Origin: a virus
Reading direction: 5' to 3' (one strand)
Length of the DNA: 24,096 bases
Virus record (IMG/VR): IMGVR_UViG_3300023184_000511
Span: 1 to 24,096 of that record
Positions 21,518-24,096 of the stretch are shown piece after piece; positions within the stretch are counted from its first letter, which is position 1; each line of letters starts with the position of its first letter. The notes beneath the pieces were generated by a model. It was given only the letters and a program-made list of their open reading frames with translations, did not search any database and had not been told where the DNA came from. The position numbers and the translations under genes were made by a program.

Positions 21518-24096
21518 TTATCTATCATCGTCGGCGCTGTTAGTAGTTGTAAAATCCGCGGCTGCTGCCATTATAGCGGCGCCGTCATCCGATCCCATTG
21601 CATCACTATATGTTTCATATGGTGCTAATCCAGTGCCGCTAGCATTACTACCACTTGGAGTTGATGCTGGAGCATTGGTCCCTCGACCACGTTCGCCGGG
21701 CGCTTGTACAAAGCCTGAACTTTCTGCACGTTCTTGATCTGATTGTTTTTTAATGATATCACTCCATGTAGTAATATTTAAATCTAATTCTTGTTGAAAG
21801 GCACCACTTCGGAAAGTACTAGTAACTTTTAATAACATGTAACTTACACCTTTAACTTGGTCACGCACTTCTTTTGGAACTTCTACAAACTGTATTGATT
21901 CATTAATACTTAACAAACCGTCTTTATTATGATAATCTTCTGGTTCGTTGAAATTGATTTCAACAAAAACTTGCCCGCCATTTGGATTAATAGTGAAACT
22001 ATCTGTTTGATAGTACGGATCATAAACTTGTCCAATATCTGCCGCTGCTGAAGCAGGACTCGTGGAACATAAATAATCCGGATCTCCTAAAATTTGTACC
22101 TTTGCACTTGCCCATGAGGCAGGATCGTATAAACTAGTAAGATACGTGTTTTGTGCTTCCGCAGCTTTACCAGTTGAACCTACTCTAGCTTCAGATGTTC
22201 TCATTTGAGGTTGAACGCCAAGTTGTACTGATCCACTAGTATCATTAGCGCCGTCCTCACTACCCGATTTACCTAATCCAACGGTGAAGAATGCATTATT
22301 TATTTGCTGTTCATACCGCAAGATTTCTGAATTCTTTCCAGTATACCAATACTCATATCTCTTGTGAGGCCCATAATATGGTTTAGATGCATTTGCAAAC
22401 GGGCTTAATAAATATGGAGTTTCGTATGGTTGAATAACATATGTAATTTTATAGGCCCAGTCATTACGTTCAGTATCATATCCTAAACATTCTAATCTTG
22501 ATCCTAAATTATACCAGCGAATTCGTTTTTTACTACCAGGATCATCTGAATCATCTCCATTCTCATCAGGTTCTAATTTTGAAGTATAAACTTTTTTCAT
22601 TGCGTTAAACAGATAATCACTTTGACTTATAATTAAACTTATAGCTTGTAGAATAGAAGTATCATTCTTAAATCTAATTTGTTTTACTTGAAGATTGGGA
22701 TATACATCAACTGCAATACTATCATTGCTTTGGTTGATTTTTGCTGCAATCATACCGGACGTAGATTTTTCATCGTTTGAAGGTATTATCAATGATGCAT
22801 TTTTTAAATCTTCAGATGGCCCAATAAATTCAACATTATATATATTTGCAATTTTTTGAGTACCATCTTCTACCATTTTTTGCTGCTGGTCATTAAGAGA
22901 TGAGAGTAATCCAATAGTGTTTACACCGTCACCCATTAATGCGTTGTATACTGTATCAGCTTGAACTTGAACGTCTTTGTTCATTCTACCATTTTTTGTA
23001 TTCATTGATGACGCTTCTGGTAGACCCTTTGCGGTAACATTATATACAGTAGACCTACCGTCAATTTTAAATTTCATATCAGTAATACTTATATCAAAAA
23101 ATCTTTCAAATAAACCATTACTGTTACCAACTGGATTTGAAGTATCTGCTGAAAAATGTTCCGTACCGTTCGCTACATTGCCGTCTTTATCATATCCATA
23201 AAAACGCAATCCTAATACAAAAAATTGTTTAAGAGAATTTTTTTGTTCTTTGGCGTTAGGCAATTTACTATTTTGCATAATAGCATCTCTTGCTCTTTTT
23301 AAATTAGATATAAAACTAAAACCATATGGTTCAATAATATCAAATGATATTTCTATTGTGTTTGATGCTGTAGTTGTTTTTTTACCACTAGTATTAGTTA
23401 CTAGTTTAAGATTATCTATGTAGTAATCTAAATCGAATCCAGGTGCTCTAGATGATGAGTTATTATTAACCCCTCCGCTTTGTGCAAGTACATATGCTCC
23501 GGCGCCTGAACTTTTAACCTGAGCAGCAGCACCCGCGGCAGCGCCGGTTGCTAACGCAGAGTTTTTAAGTGCATCAATATCTTTTCTATTTGAAGCTATA
23601 AAAGCATTATATGCATCGGGTGTAATCATGTACAATGTTATATTGTAGGTGTAACTTGAGAGATTTCCTAAAGGATTCTGCTGTCTTTTATTTGGCTTGG
23701 TATTCTTCTTAGATGATGCTGTTCCTGCTTTGCCCGCTGTTGTTGTACCGGCCGGGGTGACACTAGATTGATCTTCTACTGTATTATCTGTTGTACCGGT
23801 ACCGGAACTGCTATCTCCCTTATCATCCTCATCTTGGTTGCTTCCGGCATCATTTTCTGCGTCAGGGTCTCCGTTTGCACCCGGATCGGCATTGGTATCC
23901 GGTTCGGCTTCTGCTGGTTTGGTGGTTGAACATGCATTTAATGCAGTACGCATAGCTGTGCGTTTTGTCTTTGCATCAGCTTTTGTACTCATCTCATTCA
24001 ACGCCCGAGAACCGGCACTAGTTACATTTTGCTGACGGATAAGTGTGTTAAATTGTGCAACCGAAATACCAAAAAAACCGGACTCTGCCGCATCAA
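21518..24096 (-). CDS. Probable baseplate hub protein (gp27-like), N-terminus outside the window
   Basis: The frame is open from the window edge to the TAA at 21518. An apparent start at 24001 is only a TTG, and the sequence upstream of it (SGFFGISVAQFNTLIRQQN) looks like normal protein, so the true start probably lies beyond 24096. After a helical lead (KADAKTKRTAMRTALNA) comes an acidic, Pro/Thr/Ser-rich linker (about 23690-23920). A beta-rich body follows: YTYNITLYMITPDAYNAFI, SNTIEISFDIIEPYGF, RFYGYDKDG, FERFFDISITDMKF. The C-terminal barrel has QILGDPDYL, VFVEINFNEPEDY and VTSTFRSGAFQQELDLNI. The last 60 residues are disordered and acidic (ending SADDDR). The (VTS)xFxxGxFxQxL ending and the position directly before the spike are typical of tail hub proteins (gp27, P2 gpD). 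Direct gp27 homology is not visible, so the name rests on context. Confidence 0.6.
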   Translation of the reverse strand, partial: DAAESGFFGISVAQFNTLIRQQNVTSAGSRALNEMSTKADAKTKRTAMRTALNACSTTKPAEAEPDTNADPGANGDPDAENDAGSNQDEDDKGDSSSGTGTTDNTVEDQSSVTPAGTTTAGKAGTASSKKNTKPNKRQQNPLGNLSSYTYNITLYMITPDAYNAFIASNRKDIDALKNSALATGAAAGAAAQVKSSGAGAYVLAQSGGVNNNSSSRAPGFDLDYYIDNLKLVTNTSGKKTTTASNTIEISFDIIEPYGFSFISNLKRARDAIMQNSKLPNAKEQKNSLKQFFVLGLRFYGYDKDGNVANGTEHFSADTSNPVGNSNGLFERFFDISITDMKFKIDGRSTVYNVTAKGLPEASSMNTKNGRMNKDVQVQADTVYNALMGDGVNTIGLLSSLNDQQQKMVEDGTQKIANIYNVEFIGPSEDLKNASLIIPSNDEKSTSGMIAAKINQSNDSIAVDVYPNLQVKQIRFKNDTSILQAISLIISQSDYLFNAMKKVYTSKLEPDENGDDSDDPGSKKRIRWYNLGSRLECLGYDTERNDWAYKITYVIQPYETPYLLSPFANASKPYYGPHKRYEYWYTGKNSEILRYEQQINNAFFTVGLGKSGSEDGANDTSGSVQLGVQPQMRTSEARVGSTGKAAEAQNTYLTSLYDPASWASAKVQILGDPDYLCSTSPASAAADIGQVYDPYYQTDSFTINPNGGQVFVEINFNEPEDYHNKDGLLSINESIQFVEVPKEVRDQVKGVSYMLLKVTSTFRSGAFQQELDLNITTWSDIIKKQSDQERAESSGFVQAPGERGRGTNAPASTPSGSNASGTGLAPYETYSDAMGSDDGAAIMAAAADFTTTNSADDDR

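Noticed and set aside
21300-21737. Plus-strand open frame of 145 codons across the hub-spike junction
   Set aside because: It crosses the boundary of two well-supported minus-strand genes and its own ribosome-binding site, and it has no recognisable domain.
23990-24001. TTG at 24001 or ATG at 23992 as the true start of the hub gene
   Set aside because: No Shine-Dalgarno lies upstream of either, and the frame continues with normal-looking protein to the window edge.

Overview
The window is a single-strand structural module of a contractile-tailed phage (T4-like myovirus type). Every supported gene lies on the minus strand, so transcription runs from position 24096 towards 1. The DNA is A+T-rich by eye, genes are packed with gaps of 7 to 53 bases, and I see no RNA gene, integrase, transposase, CRISPR array or host-type gene. 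The baseplate proteins and the style of the giant protein recall myoviruses of low-GC aquatic bacteria (pelagiphages, cyanophages and their freshwater relatives). That host guess is from memory and was not checked.

Layout in transcription order: (1) 24096-21518, a probable baseplate hub (gp27-like) protein. Its frame is open to the window edge, so its true start lies outside. (2) 21505-18062, a gp5-like central spike with an OB-fold and a beta-helix but no visible lysozyme domain, followed by a long Ala/Gly/Ser-rich tail and a charged helical C-terminus. (3) 18054-17605, the gp25-like baseplate wedge protein. (4) 17551-14174, an enlarged gp6/gpJ-like wedge protein. (5) 14163 to 1 and beyond, one uninterrupted reading frame of at least 4,721 codons. 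I read every in-frame triplet and found no stop.

The order hub, spike, gp25, gp6, next gene matches the conserved core of contractile tails (P2 V-W-J-I; T4 5, 25, 6, 7). This puts the giant protein in the slot of gp7/gpI, the wedge partner of gp6. It appears to combine an N-terminal baseplate-docking block with a chain of binding-type modules: a cupredoxin-like insert, a CBM5/12-like module, an FG-GAP-type beta-propeller, and at least three families of degenerate beta-rich repeats concentrated towards the C-terminal side. It is the most interesting object here: probably a giant baseplate-anchored fibre or adhesion scaffold.

Three consecutive gene starts (gp25, gp6, giant gene) are preceded by the same octamer GATAAATA on the coding strand, close to the T4 late-promoter element TATAAATA. 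In two cases it overlaps the stop codon of the upstream gene. This suggests that each wedge gene can be transcribed late from its own promoter as well as by read-through. There is no gene-free stretch longer than 53 bases.
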